Assembly: GCA_002286715.1 (NCBI GenBank)
Contig: NSJX01000005.1
Span: forward strand, 749,959 to 813,958
Reading direction: 5' to 3'
DNA: 64,000 nucleotides
Source of the DNA: Dentipellis sp. KUC8613
Lineage: Eukaryota > Basidiomycota > Agaricomycetes > Russulales > Hericiaceae
The notes under the pieces are model-generated. The model saw nothing but the letters and a program-made list of their open reading frames with translations. It searched no databases and was not told where the DNA came from. Position numbers and translations under genes: made by a program. This document shows, in pieces, positions 43,487-55,639 of this stretch; the stretch's first letter is position 1; each line of letters begins with the position of its first letter.

Positions 43487-44487
43487 TTGCGCTGCTCGTG
43501 CGCGTGCGCGGGGATTTATACGTAGGCCGTGGACGTGCAGGATGTGGGCGTCGAGGGAGCCTGAGTGAAGATGAGGCGGGTCGCCGGGGTATGCTTTTCT
43601 GGCCCTGGGGCGCGTTGCACGTGATAAGCGGGGAGGTGGGCGCGCGACGCCGGTGAGTGTCACGACCAGTGCCATCTCCGTGCGGGGTCGCTATAACGCG
43701 GGGTCGGGCGCGTTGTCGATCGGGATTCGGGGCTCAACCAAGATGCGAGACGCGGGGATGCCTGGTATCGTCACCGTAGCGCCGACGCGTCTTCTACTCG
43801 AAGAGCAGGGAGAAGCTTTCAACTGGTTTCTCAGCTTTCGAACGGCGCCGGCAGAAGCCACGCACGGCTAGCGCTCGCTGCCTCTGTACATGATGCCTGT
43901 GCTCTGTGCTCTGTGCTCTGTACTCTGGATACAATGCGAGAATACTGTAATCTGTAAACTGGCTGTAACTGTAATCTGTAGCGGTAGGATATATATATGT
44001 ATGCTCGTGATGCGGGGCGAATCGAATATGTGTGATCAATGCACGGACGGAGGAGGCGAGATCGGGCGTCTGGGCGGTACGGCCGACGGGTGACAACAGG
44101 GTAGAAGACAAAGGACAAAAGACAAGGGGAGGGAAAGGGACTAGGAGTAAAACAGACACGCGAGAGAAGCTGAAGAAATGAAGGAAAACGGGACAAGAGA
44201 AAACGAAAAAAAGCAGAGGAAGAAAGTGATATAGCGGCAACCTCGGTATCGCGGGAGCAGAATTATATTATACGGGTGAACAAGAGGGGGTGTGCGTGTT
44301 GCGTGTTGCGTGGGGCGTGGGGGAGGCGTGTAGTCGTGTTGATGCGTGAGTGGGTGGGGTGCGTAAGCAGGGCGGGGGAATGGAGCATGAAGCATGCAGA
44401 GAGGAAGACAAAAAAGCCGAAGCCAGACTCGAGTCGGAACAAGCACGAAACCAGACAAGGAAGAACCAGCAAAACACCTGCAGCGCG
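43487..44487. other. Intergenic region (acetyltransferase promoter and ROM2 3' end)
   Basis: About 1 kb lies between two minus-strand genes. Short direct repeats GCTCTGT (about 43901-43925) and CTGTAA (about 43946-43980) occur, with a TATATATATG run at about 43990. No gene is seen. Confidence 0.5.
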
Positions 44488-47400
44488 CTACTGCTGCCTC
44501 TGGCCCAGCGGCGCCATCCTGAGCGTCATCACGCGGTCGTCCGACACCATGATGAACTCGTCGCGGCCCGCCTGCCTGCCGCCCGGCACGCCGTACTGCG
44601 GCGGGTAGCCCGCGGCGGGCGGCGGCGCGTAGCCCAACTGCACGGACTGCAACGACTGCCGCCCGCCATAGCTGCTCTGCGCGTACGGGAGGTGCGCGCT
44701 CGCGGGGTGGCCCGGTGCGCCGTACGTCGGGTATGACGCGCGGTACCCGTGGTGCGCGACGGGCGGCGTGTCCGCGAAGAGCAGCCGCAGGTTGTTGCCC
44801 TGGATCACCTGCGACATCGACCCCGTCTCCACGTCGCGGATCTCGACGAACGTCGGCTCGAACGCGAGGATGTAGGGGTAGTGCAGGGCTGTACGCAAGC
44901 GAGTCAGCGAGGTTCGAGCGCACTTGAAAGAGCATGCTTACCGAAGCCGGTTGGTGTGCCTTCCCAGTAGACCATGAACTCCTTCCTCGACCGGAACCCG
45001 TTCCGATTGATGTAGAACGCAAAGTCTACGCGTACACAAATCATAAGCAAGCGTAGCCTCACAATAACAAGGACAACCCACCATCGTAGCAGAGCAGGAA
45101 CTCATGCTCGATGCGGTATATCGCCATCGGTTTCGGCTTCGGCACGTCCCCTTTGCGGCGCAGAAAGTCGAGCGCCTCGTCGTTCGGGTCAAGCAGCAGC
45201 TGCGTGTCGAGCGTCTCCGGATCGATAATCTCGAATCCGTTGACGCCGGCCACGCACAGCTTCGTCTTCAAGAAATGTATCGAGCTCGACTGTACGGGGA
45301 TGTAGAACTCCTATCACGAGCGCGCAAGTGTCAGCCCCGCTCCCAACACAGAACTTCGCGACACAGAACACACCTTGAATATCCGCAACGTGTCGTTCCC
45401 GCCCTGCAGCAGCTTGCGGAACGTCGGCTTGCTGCGTCCACGGACGTTTTGGTCAATTGGCTCGAGGATCTTGATCGTGCTTGACAGTGGGCTCGTCTTT
45501 ACGACGCACACGAATGTCCGGTTGATGCACGTCCCTGCCTTGAAGTATGACGTATGCGACGCGATGCGCTTCGCGCGCTTCAGACCTGCCATCGGGTCCT
45601 TCGGGTCGAGCGCGTCTAGCGGGAACGTAATGACTTGGCCCTCTGAGACGTCGCAGCTTCATCAGCATTGCTTCGAACCAGACGCATGGCAATATACACT
45701 CACCAGAAAGCACGACCAGCAAGCCGTACTCATCCAGCACATCCACCTGCACGACATCCGTAAGCGCGAGCACCTTGACCGGATCCCGGTTCATCTCCCG
45801 CAGATCCGAGAAGTACACCCCGTCCTCCGTGCCATACACGACCTTCCTCCCGCCACTGAACGGCGCCGCGCACGTCACGCGGTTGACCGGGCCGACGAAG
45901 AAGCCCTCGCTGAGCGACTCCATCTCGAAGAACGCGCTGCGCTCGCGCATGATCTCCTGCTGCCGCTGGATGCTCTCGACCCACTTGCGCTGGCTCACGT
46001 ACGTGCTCGCCCACAGCGTGATCTGGTACTCCTTCCGCCCGAGGTGCATGAACGTGATCGAGAAGTTGCCCTTGCCGCCGCCCTCGGGCTTGATGGGGAT
46101 CGCGGGCGGGTACGGCGAGGAGTGCCGCTTGGTGAGAGTCTTCGCGGTGCGCGGACGCGTGGTGCTGTTCCCGTTGGTGCTGCTATTGTCGTCGGCGTAG
46201 ATGAAGAGGAGTTCGAGGGGTATAGGCTGCAGGAAACGTCGTATCATACGCTGACATGAGAGAAAGAGGTACGTACCCGACGATAGACCTTGTACTGCTC
46301 GCCCTTGCTCTTCTGCTTGACCATGAGCAGGGCATGGTCGAACAAGAACACCATCAGCTCTCCGCTATCACCCTGTGTCCGCCTCTTCAGCGCGCCCTTG
46401 AAGATAAGTTCTCTGCCCTCGTCTTTCAGACGCAGATCCTGTCCCCCACCCATCAGCACGGCGAGTCGAATGGCAGACTGCGGGAAAAAGGATACTCACG
46501 ACTTGCTCTCCGGGTCTGAACACGAGCTGCTGGTCGAGCTGCAGCAGGTTGAAGCGGTTCTCCGCCTTGCCAGTTTGCAAGTTCACCTCGGCGAGGAACT
46601 CGCGCACCATCGTGACAACCTTCGGGATATTCTCCTTGTCGGGACTATCGTCCGGCGTGTGCTTCAGCACGGCTCCAAGCAGTAGTGGGTATCGCGCCAA
46701 CCGCGTCGTGGGCTTCGTGAGATATCCATTCAGTTCGAGCTTGCGCGACTCTGGCCGGCGTTCGGTTTCCTACCACATATGCACACACGGAGTCAGCCAG
46801 CGCGTCCCACGTGTTACGATTACGACCACGCACCTCGACGAACTGCGCGAACGCAGGATTCGCAGCCTTCTCCTTCTCAAACTCGAACTTCCCATACAGC
46901 TGGTGCGCGCCGTACGACACGAACGGGCTGAAGTGCGGCACCGCGTCGAGGAAGATGTCCGAGATGACGTCGACGACCGCGTACGACTTTTGTCGCTTGT
47001 TGAGCGCATCGCGCAGGCGCGTGTTGACCGCGATGATGTCGTTGATATTCCAAAACACCTGCGAGATGAAGTCCGCACGCCGCGCCTCGGGGATGATATC
47101 CGACGTCTTCAGCGGCGTCAGCCAGAGCTGTTCCACCCCATGCATCAGCACTGACACCCAAAGAGAAATTCAAAGCACGCACGTCGCGCAAATACTCCAT
47201 ATCCCGCACGAAGTCCCGCTCGGTATAAATAACCTCGTTGATCGCCTCCTGCCGCTTCTTCTCCGAGTCGCTCACGCTGTTCACAATCTCCTGCGGCACC
47301 GAATGGATCCACAGCTGCCCGGGCTCGACAAACTCCAAATCCGGACCGCCGCCCTCGCCCTCGGAGTCCTTCTTGCCCTCGTTCGTCGTATCCGCGAGCC

Positions 47401-49923
47401 CCGAGCTCAGCCCGGGCTGCGGCTTCATGTTGAGCCTCGCCTGCTGCTCGAGCCGGCGCGGACACGTGATGCTGTAGCACAGCTGGTCGCGCGAGCACGT
47501 CGGCGAGTAGCAGTCCGTCAGCAGCGTGAACACGCCCGTCGGCAGCGGCTCCTCCTCCGCGGCCGCGCCCGCGGGCGCGGGCGGCGGCGACGGCGACTCG
47601 CGCGGCGCGGCGTCCTTCCCGTCCGACTCGGTCGACGGCTCGTTCGACGGGGACTCGCTGTTGTGCGTCACCGCGCTCCCGGGGCGCACGGGCAGCGCCT
47701 TGTCGCGCGCGGCGTCGCCCTGCACGTGCACCTGCACGGTCTCCGCGCTCACGAACGGGCTCACGACGCCCGTGCGGAACTGGTACAGGTCGCCCGCGTT
47801 GTCGCGCAGGCGGTGGTCGTACGTGACCGCGTGGAACCACTTCTGCGCGTCGAGCGCGCGCCCGAGCAGCAGCGCGAGGTTGCGGTCCGTCGTCTTGATG
47901 ATGTACGCGAGCTTGTCGACTGCTTGGCGCCCGTCGAACGCCGCGGTGTAGGTGAGCCCGTCTTTGACGCGGTCCGCGAGGGTGATCCGCGCTCGGAACG
48001 CTGCGGCGACGCGGGAAAGTAGGGCTGGGTAGACGATGGGCGTGCGGCGTGGCCGCGGGGACGCCGTGGGCGAGTGGGGCAATGGCGGAAGAGAGGGGCG
48101 ATGCCGTGATGAGGGGGAGGGTGTGGAGTTGTGGTAGTGCAGCTGCTGGTGCTGGTCGTTTAGCAGCGCAGCACGTATATGCGTCGCACCGGTCGCCGCG
48201 GACATGCTCCGCGCTCGATCTTGCGACGTGCGATCCCGCGCTCGCAAGGAGCCTCCTGCAGCGACCGAGTTCATCGTGGACATGTTGATCGGCACCGTGC
48301 GCGAGGACTCGGAGGAGCGGCGCGACGTCGTAGTGGCGGCCGTCGAGGGCACTACCGCGCTGGACCCGCTCGTCGTCTCGGATGTGGTATGCGTAACGGT
48401 CGATGACGATGGAGAAGAGCGAGGTGGCTGATGCATCATTGCTGTATTTAGTTGCAACGGATACGGACGGGTCGTGCCGTTATAGCTTGGTGGGGGCGGC
48501 GGGGATGCGTGCGGGCTCGAATTTGGGTATGGCACGTAATTAGATGAATGGTCGGAGGTGGCGGAGCGGATGGAACGTGCGTCTTGCGGCCCTAGCATGG
48601 GCGAAACGGAGTGTCGTGAAGAGTGGGGGTGGAGGGACGGCGAAGGTTGCTGATATCCGTACGCGTTCGGGTAGTGCGGATGTTGATGAGTATATGCTAC
48701 AAACAAGGCAAGGGCTGGTCAGCATCTATGGAACCGGAGGCAATAGAGGAAGAAAAACGGATCGGAGAGCAAGGCGTTTCGAGACTGGACATACTTCGCC
48801 GGCCTTTCTAGGTGCGGGCGCTTATCTGGTAAGGATCAGGACATAACTGAACGCAGCGCCAAGGGGGCTAGAACCACTTCAAGCCTCAAGTGCGCATTGT
48901 CTGTCGACCACAAAGCGTCCACGCGGAGGTCTAAAACACCATCATTGCGATAAAGACGCGTCGCCATCGACAACAGAACGCTCATTGACTGGCATGGTGG
49001 TCCACATTCTGTGTTATGCATCGCATAGCCCAGAGCAGCCAGACCAAACCACCGCCAAAAATAACTCGGACAGAATCAGGCTCGTCTGATGGAGAGAGAA
49101 AAGGTGCAGACCCGGAGTGGGCATGCCGGACCGGAAGGGCCAGGAGAGGAGCAAACATGGTAGAAGCAAGGAACGGGAACATACATGAATGAGAGTGGGG
49201 CGAGCGCGCCCAGGGCAGCTCGGAAGCGCTCTCGTCACTCGGACTGCTCGAGTTGCTGTCCTCCGCAAAGTCGAGGCCGAGCCGCCCGTTGTCCGCGTCG
49301 ATGTTCACGCCGAGGCGCGGGACATCCGGTTGGCCATTGTAGTTGTTGTAGGGAGGTCGGGGGCCGGCGGGGGTGTTCTGGTAGACCTGGGCCTGATATG
49401 CCTGCGCAGGGGTGAGGCCGGCACGTTGCAAGGCGTCGAGGCTGGCGTCTGGAGGCTCTTCGGGCTGGGGGATCGGAGCGACAATTCCGTGTGCGTGGGG
49501 ATTGCTGGTTATGGAATGCGAGTGCGAGTGCGAGTGCACAGAGGGCGCTGCATGATTGTTGGGGTACGACTGGCTGTACGGCTGCTGCTGGTAGGGCGGG
49601 TAGGGGGCCGGAGGAGACTGCGAGTAGTAGGACTGCTGGTACTCGGGAATCGGCTGAGGGGAAAGGTAGGATTGGGGACCAGGCGCGTAGGAAGAGGCGT
49701 AGGACGAGCGGCGGTCAGCAGTGGTCTGATATTGCTGCTGCTGAGGGTAGGGATAGGGGTGGGATAGACCCGAGTAGTGGGAGGAACGGGTCGAGGCGGA
49801 GTAGGAGAGGTTTGCGGGAGGGGGCGGGGGGCTCTGATGGTGAGAGGCAGAGGGGCGGCCGAAGATGGACTCGTAGGCTTCGTGTCGTTTGTCTGGTTGG
49901 CGAGGGCCGAGGGGTCTGTCCAT
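44488..49923 (-). CDS. ROM2: Rom2-type Rho1 guanine nucleotide exchange factor (DEP-DH-PH-CNH)
   Basis: It activates Rho1 at the plasma membrane, upstream of Pkc1, glucan synthase and the cell-wall integrity pathway. About ten exons encode roughly 1,500 residues. Exon 1 (49185-49923, MDRPLGPRQPDKRHEAYESI) is a disordered Ser/Pro/Tyr/Gln-rich region with the Rom2-typical LQRAGLTPAQAYQAQVYQ. It joins in phase 1, across a 488-base intron (48697-49184), to exon 2 (YTHQHPHYPNAYGYQQP). Domains follow in order: DEP (YPALLSRVAAAFRARITLAD), DH (EAINEVIYTERDFVRDMEYL; LTKPTTRLARYPLLLGAVL), PH (LIFKGALKRRTQGDSGELMV) and a citron-homology/CNH domain (VVYGTEDGVYFSDLREMNRD to FALHYPYILAFEPTFVEIRD). The C-terminal tail is Gly/Tyr/Pro-rich. 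The stop TAG is at 44488. Confidence 0.93.
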
Positions 49924-50318
49924 GTCGGGCGGGAGGAAGGACGAGGAGGAGGACGAGGAGGAGGAGAGGGAGTAAACAAACAAGGCGTGGACGCCGCAAG
50001 GAGGAGGAGGAGGAGCCGAGTCTGAGCCGCGTGCCGCCGCCCCCGGCCGTGCGCGCCTGCCCGTCTTTTTTTTTCCAGGCTTCACGCTGCCTCACTATCA
50101 TCCACCGCCCAGTCATCGTCCCTTATGCCATTTCCATGTCCTCTTTCCACCCTCTCACTGGCTCACGCAAGCCCGGCACCATCCCAGCTGATCCCGCCTG
50201 CAGGTTGCACTCCAGCCCAATCACGGACTCGCGGCCGCCGAGACCCTTCGCTCCTCGCGGCCCTCGTCGACGATGATGTAGTCCCTCGTCATACGCACTC
50301 ACATGTACACTTTGTATA
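49924..50318. other. Probable ROM2 promoter and leader
   Basis: These 395 bases lie upstream of the ROM2 ATG and downstream of the next minus-strand gene. A purine-rich GGAGGAGGACGAGG tract (about 49930-49965) sits directly upstream of the ATG, so the leader RNA is pyrimidine-rich. No other gene is seen. Confidence 0.45.
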
Positions 50319-51016
50319 TTATAGATCTTGATGCTGCCCGTCCTGTTCCTGTAAATCTCGAAAACGTGGGCACTCTAGCCCACCATCAGCCTGCTTTACG
50401 TTCTCGTTGGTTCTCGCCCCAGCATAATACTCGACTGTATGTTCCAACTCCACTCTCCCATGACCTCTCTCAGTCTTGAGCTCCATCCGGACGACCATCT
50501 CTGCAACCGTCTCGACAGGGTGCATTTGATAAAGGGCAATGCCGCCGTCTCCCAGCTTATCGCAGATTCGAGGATCTATCCGCCTCCCACTCAAATTCGC
50601 GCAAGAAGCAGGCCAACCTGGAGGAATGGAGGTCCCAAGTATGCACCCACTCCACTGCTGCGCGGTTCTCTCAGGCACGACATTCCACGGACATAGGAAA
50701 CCACTCAGAATCCGCGCGCCAGCACGCATCTCCCGCGGCCGACCATCCTCGGTCACAGGATCAGGCCACTGCCAATTATATCCTATCCCCGACGCCGTCA
50801 GGTTCCCGAGACGTCGGGACCGCCACCGACTGAACCAGAACGTTCATCTCAACCTCCCCGTGTTGCAAGTCGGGCGTAGTCCGTCTCCTAGCAATGTCCA
50901 GCGCTCAACGCAAAGTATGTGTATCATATCATCCAGAGACCCTTTGTATGACATAGTATAGTATACCTGGGCGCTCCCGGCCATTTCCGCAATAGAATCG
51001 CAGGGCCCGTTCTCAT
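50319..51016 (-). CDS. Hypothetical four-exon protein, family not recognised
   Basis: A self-consistent model has exons 50967-51016, 50821-50887, 50400-50768 and 50319-50348 with introns of 79, 52 and 51 bases. All have GT..AG ends, and the total is 516 bases (171 residues plus stop). The product is well mixed in composition: DLQHGEVEMNVLVQSVA, WPDPVTEDGRPREMRAGARI, SGFLCPWNVVPERTAQQW, GGIALYQMHPVETVAEMVVR, MELKTERGHGRVELEHTVEY. I recognise no domain, signal peptide or membrane segment. The first exon is the weakest part; the same region can be read in another frame that continues upstream into coding-like sequence. This could therefore be the 3' part of a longer, possibly damaged gene. Confidence 0.5.
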
Positions 51017-52956
51017 GCCCCGGCGTTTTTTGCCTCCTCGAGCGTCACGACACCGTGATGTTGAATTGTCTTGGTCCATCGCTCAGCCACTGGCAGTGTC
51101 CATTCAGGAACGTGACGCGGTACGCAGCAATCAGGCACCCCTTGCGCTCGGATGTCCAGGAACAGCCAAGTGTTTATGTGCATGGATCGACAGGCGCCTG
51201 CGGCAGCGGCGTCGCTATGTGGCCAATTCGTCGTTGAAGCACACTCCGCTGTTCGAGTCAAGCTTTGTTGAGTCGTGCGCGGTTCAATACTTGTTCAATC
51301 TTGGCTGCTGCGCTCTGTCTATATGATTGGTGGAAGAAAGATGGTAACTTGCAACACCAGGGTGCACTCCGGGCTGCTGGTCGCCTCCGCCAAGTGCACT
51401 TGTGCGGTCTACGTATGATGCGCAACGAGAAGCCGGGGTCGTGCAAAACCAACGCCCAAATACTAGGCACAAGGCTACACCCAACTAGATCTGCACACTG
51501 AAGTGCATTCATAAGGACCACAAACGAGTGTCAGTAAAGGAAGTACGAAGATGCGGGAAACGAACAAGCGTATGTTCAAAAACGGGATGCTCGTCTCCGG
51601 TCTGTTTGCGGAAAGGTACCTCCCGCGTTACACCAGGGCACCTGGCTCCGCAGAATTTGGCTTTTTACCTCCGCGGACGCCAGATAGCCATTCTGTGGAT
51701 CCACGATGGGGTGGGGTGCCACTTGCTGTCAGTGATGTCGTCAAACCGGTCAATTGATAGAGTTCTGCAGGAATAGGAACTTCTGACACGTGGTTCAATG
51801 CGTGTGTTGTGCCCTTGGAGTTGTACTGTAACTTCTCCACTGGGGTTCGAAGCAGATACGAGACTTTCAGGCCTTCTCTGGCTGATTGTAAGGCACGGCG
51901 GTCTACGGGACCGGGAGGCGTTGTGAACAACCCTGCATGGCGATACGAGATATGGTTTGCACACCGTTCGTCATCTACACCAAGGGTCATGGTGAACCTG
52001 ACCCGTCATGGGTACGAGCAGCGTGTTGTGGAGCTCTGGTTATCGTGTCCGCAATCGCGTGCCTGGGCAGGGAGCGTGTTGAGCATCACCTGAAGATAAT
52101 GCGGGGTATCGCTGAAGAATTCTGTGGGTGGTGCGACGCGAAGTCAGAATTATTTCGGGATTTGCTCCTCGCCATCTCCTTGCCACCGACGAGGCAGGCG
52201 GAGCAAGTAATTTTTTCTGGCTACATGCAGTGAGCGCCGCCGTAGTCGAGGATAATTGTACTCACTTTACAGCCGCATATGAGACATGTTTCAATCCACG
52301 AAGGGCTAAACAATCGTAAGCCATGCCAATTGTGATAGAGGTTGATATATAACCACCACTGTATCGACGGCTATTTTTTGGAAGTTCGTGCAAGTCGATC
52401 CGAGCCTGGCAGAAGTTGTGAATTGGAAGAGAGTCGGCTCGGCTAGATTAGCGTTTCATCTCCGCGGCGGTGTGATAGCCGACGAAGAGCAGGTTAGAGT
52501 CCGTCATCGCGCGTAGATCCCGGCGACTTGCACGATCAGGACTGTCCGTTCTACTGCCAGTAGCTACACCAATGTTGCTACAGGACTATGGACGATATAA
52601 CCAAGCCATGCCCAAGCCACGCCGTTCCAAGACGCGGACGAGTCCCGCCAAGGCGGCCGGCGGGTCCGAGAATTGTGCCAAACCGCGCCAAGTGCAGCCA
52701 AGAAGCGACGCGAAAGCGGGCCACGCGCGGTTACGTACCGGCCGATGTGCACATATAGAAGGTCACGTCGTTCAAAGCAGCCTCCCGCCCGCTCTCTCCT
52801 GTCCACTCTCCCTCGCCCCGCCCGCCCGCCGACGCTCGTTATCCCTCCCGCCCCCGCAGTGGCCCACTGTCCGCGCTCCTTTCGCACCATACCTTACTTT
52901 TTACTCGTACTTTTCCCGATTCTTGCATATAGCGGCGCCGCAACAGCCTACACAGT
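51017..52956. other. Ambiguous coding-like sequence, then chitin deacetylase promoter
   Basis: Several stretches read as plausible protein but could not be assembled. On the minus strand: VPEWTLPVAERWTKTIQHHG (51.0-51.2 kb) and GPVDRRALQSAREGLKVSYL (51.6-52.0 kb). On the plus strand: MLVSGLFAERYLPRYTRAPG (51.59-51.76 kb). Opposite strands overlap, so at most one reading is right at each place. Beyond about 52330 no coding is seen; 52.4-52.95 kb is the likely promoter and leader of the chitin deacetylase gene. Confidence 0.3.
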
Positions 52957-54961
52957 ATGAAGCTGCACGCCGTCACCGCGCTCCTCACCCTCGCCGGCGC
53001 CCACGTCGCGCACGCCCGACACGGCCACGCGCGGCGCCAAGCGCCCCCGCCCGTCTCCTCCCCATCCGCCGCGTCCTCCTCGTCCTTGCCCGTATCCTCC
53101 GCAACCACCCACTCCGCCTCGGGCGCACCCCCCGCGTCGACAACCGCCGGCGTCCCACCCACCACCTCCGGCCCCGCCGGCCCCGTCTCCGCGTCCGCGT
53201 CGTCTGCAACGGCCTCGGTCAGCGTCGTCGCCCTCCCCCCGGGCGTCACGCTCCCCGCGCCCCAGAACGGCGTGCCCGCGCTCCAGAGCATCAACTCGGG
53301 CATGCCGCCCATGCCCACACTGCCTGTCAAGACCACGTACAAGCCTGGCACCGCCGCGCCCATCCCGGGCGCGCCTCCGCTCCCGAAGCAATGTGCGTCT
53401 GTTTTTCTGTCCGCTTGTCTTGGCAGCGTGTTGATGCGTTTTGCGTGGGTTAGTCGTGTTCAAGCAGGGCGATTGGCCGGCACAGGACAAGGTGCCCGAG
53501 ACTAGTAAGCTTGTCGTTCATACTGCTACTGGGTGAGCGATGTTGATGCGGGAATGGGGGTTTGCAGACACGCCGCAGGTGCAGGAGTGGATGAAGGAGC
53601 TGCAAGGCTTCAACATCCCGAACTACACACCGACGAAAGATGGCTCGTGCGCGGGCGACCCCGCGGCCGCGGCCGAGGCGGCCCAGCGCGGGTGGTGGAC
53701 GTGTGGTGGGTTCACGCGCGACACTGATATCACGGCCTGCCCCGACAAGTATACGTGGGGTGTGAGTTTCGATGATGGGCCTGGTCTTTACAGTAAGCCA
53801 TCACATGCTTTTGGGATATTGGAAGTGAACTGACTCGGGTTGCTTTTGTAGCCCAGTTAGTTCTTGTGTTCTCGTGGTGGGTTGCGGAGGTGTACTGACA
53901 GTTCTTGTTTAGGACACTATTGAATTACTTGGATGAGAAGAATATCCATGCGACATTCTTCGTTGTCGGATCCCGTGTCATTGAGCGTCCGGATGTACTC
54001 ATTGAGGAGTACATGAAAGGACATGAACTCAGTGTCCACACTTGGTCACATCGGGTAAGCTGCATTTTACAGGCTCAATTGAGACGTATTTTGACAGTGG
54101 TGTGTAGCCGCTCACCTCGCTCACGAACGAACAAATTGTTGCTGAGCTTGGCTGGACGCGAGCTGCGATCAAGGCCGTCCTGGGTGTCACGCCGACGTCG
54201 ATGCGTCCTCCTTTCGGCGATATGGGTATGCTATTTCATGACTTGAGATGGTCGATAGTGCTGATATGTGAGTAGACGATCGTGTTCGCGCCATCTCGTT
54301 GGCTATGGGCATGACACCCATCATCTGGACACGTACCCCCAGTGCAGGCCAGTTCGACACCAACGGTGCGTATTTCTGCTCAAGCAGAATTTATTGGAGA
54401 CTTATTGACCAGTGCGGGCACAGACTGGAAGGTTGCGGGTGGTTTGGTTTCCGGAGTCGATTCGTACCTCACCTTCCAAGGCATCCTGGGCAACGCGTCT
54501 CTCATTGACACTGGGTATGCTCAAATTTATCAACAGGACTCACCGAACTAAATCCCAGTCAGATTCATCGTCCTCCAGCACGATTTGTACGCCATCACGG
54601 TCGATCTCGCACTCGGCTATACTTTGAACGCCGCCGTCACCCACAACCCACCTTTCACTGTAAGCCGCTCCCCTTCCGAATACCCTATACTGACCTTTTC
54701 TGGATCGAATAGCTCAAACCGATTGGTCAATGCATGAAGATCCCAGCGACAGACATGTACCGCGAATCAACCACAAACCAGACATTCCCCTATCACAACG
54801 TCACCACCACCATCGACGCGGACGGCGACGGGAAGCCCGACTCGGCCGTGGGCACCAGCGCAGGCCAGAACAGCGCCAGCGGGGCAAAGGCAACCGTCGC
54901 CCTCCCCGGCGCGGTGGTGCTCGCAGTCATGGGCCTCGCCACCGCAGGGATGTTTTTCTGA
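52957..54961 (+). CDS. CDA: GPI-anchored chitin deacetylase (carbohydrate esterase family 4)
   Basis: It converts wall chitin to chitosan at the cell surface. A signal peptide (MKLHAVTALLTLAGAHVAHA) is followed by HARRQ, a possible Kex2-like site, and a Ser/Thr/Ala/Pro-rich linker that is probably O-glycosylated. CE4 motifs are seen: SFDDGPG (motif 1, with the catalytic-base and metal Asp), ELSVHTWSH (motif 2, both metal His), RPPFGDMD (motif 3), a Trp-containing IIWTRT, and IVLQHDL (motif 5). The C-terminus has NQTFPYHN, a small-residue linker (SAGQNSASGA) and a hydrophobic tail ending GLATAGMFF, typical of GPI attachment. There are about eight short introns; the first joins PPLPKQ to FVFKQGDWPAQDKVPE in phase 1. 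Roughly 490 residues, with stop at 54961. Confidence 0.93.
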
Positions 54962-55639
54962 TCTCGGGCCGTAAGAGGATCCTTGGGGAAAATGGCGGCC
55001 GCGCGCGGCAGGCGCTCTTGTGGACTATTGGACTGCTACCTAGACATTAGACACTGGACACTAGACAGTAGACAGCCTAGCTAGCGAGCGTGGCATCGCG
55101 GAGACGCAGACGCAGACGTAGACGTAGACGTATACCCTTATATCGATTTGATACGGATGCCCCCACTGGGGCGGGCTGCATATGTTTCATGTTTGATCGC
55201 TGTGGGTAATACACTGATAAATGCGGAAACCTTGGGAGACGAGCTGATCAGTGGTGGATTTGGGAGATGCAGGGGATGGTGCGTACGTTGATATCGCATA
55301 TGAGAAGTCGTGTTGACTGAATTATATGAAGCAAATACATGGTTTGCCCAAAATGGTACGCCATGGGAAGGCGCAAGTCTATGTAGATGCAGATGCACAT
55401 TCAGATAGCGGTGACAGCATCGAGAGCATTGCTCGTAAGTCGAAATTCCTATGCAGCTTAGTATACAATTAAATAATAACATCAGTCCAAAGTCCTCACG
55501 GCACTCACATCGCCAGAGTCTACACCGTCCATCCGCCATCTGCCATCCTGAACACCCAGATACCCAAAGATCCACACCGCACCACCGCACCGCCTCCCTC
55601 TCCTCCGTCTCCATTCCCAAGATCCATGACACGGCAAGG
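54962..55639. other. Convergent intergenic region (chitin deacetylase / F-box 3' ends)
   Basis: This spacer carries a hexanucleotide GACGYA run (about 55098-55130) and short ACACTGGACACTAGACAGTAGACAG-like near-repeats (55050-55076). The AT-richer part (55300-55490) is probably 3' UTR. No gene is seen. Confidence 0.5.
55098..55132. repeat. Hexanucleotide microsatellite GACGYA
   Basis: Consecutive GACGCA and then GACGTA units form a run of about 35 bases downstream of the chitin deacetylase stop codon. Confidence 0.75.

Noticed and set aside
48982..49923. A separate Pro/Tyr/Gln-rich gene upstream of the Rho GEF
   Set aside because: Its 3' end has a phase-1 donor that matches the acceptor of the next exon, and its sequence is the usual N-terminus of fungal Rom2, so it is exon 1 of the same gene.
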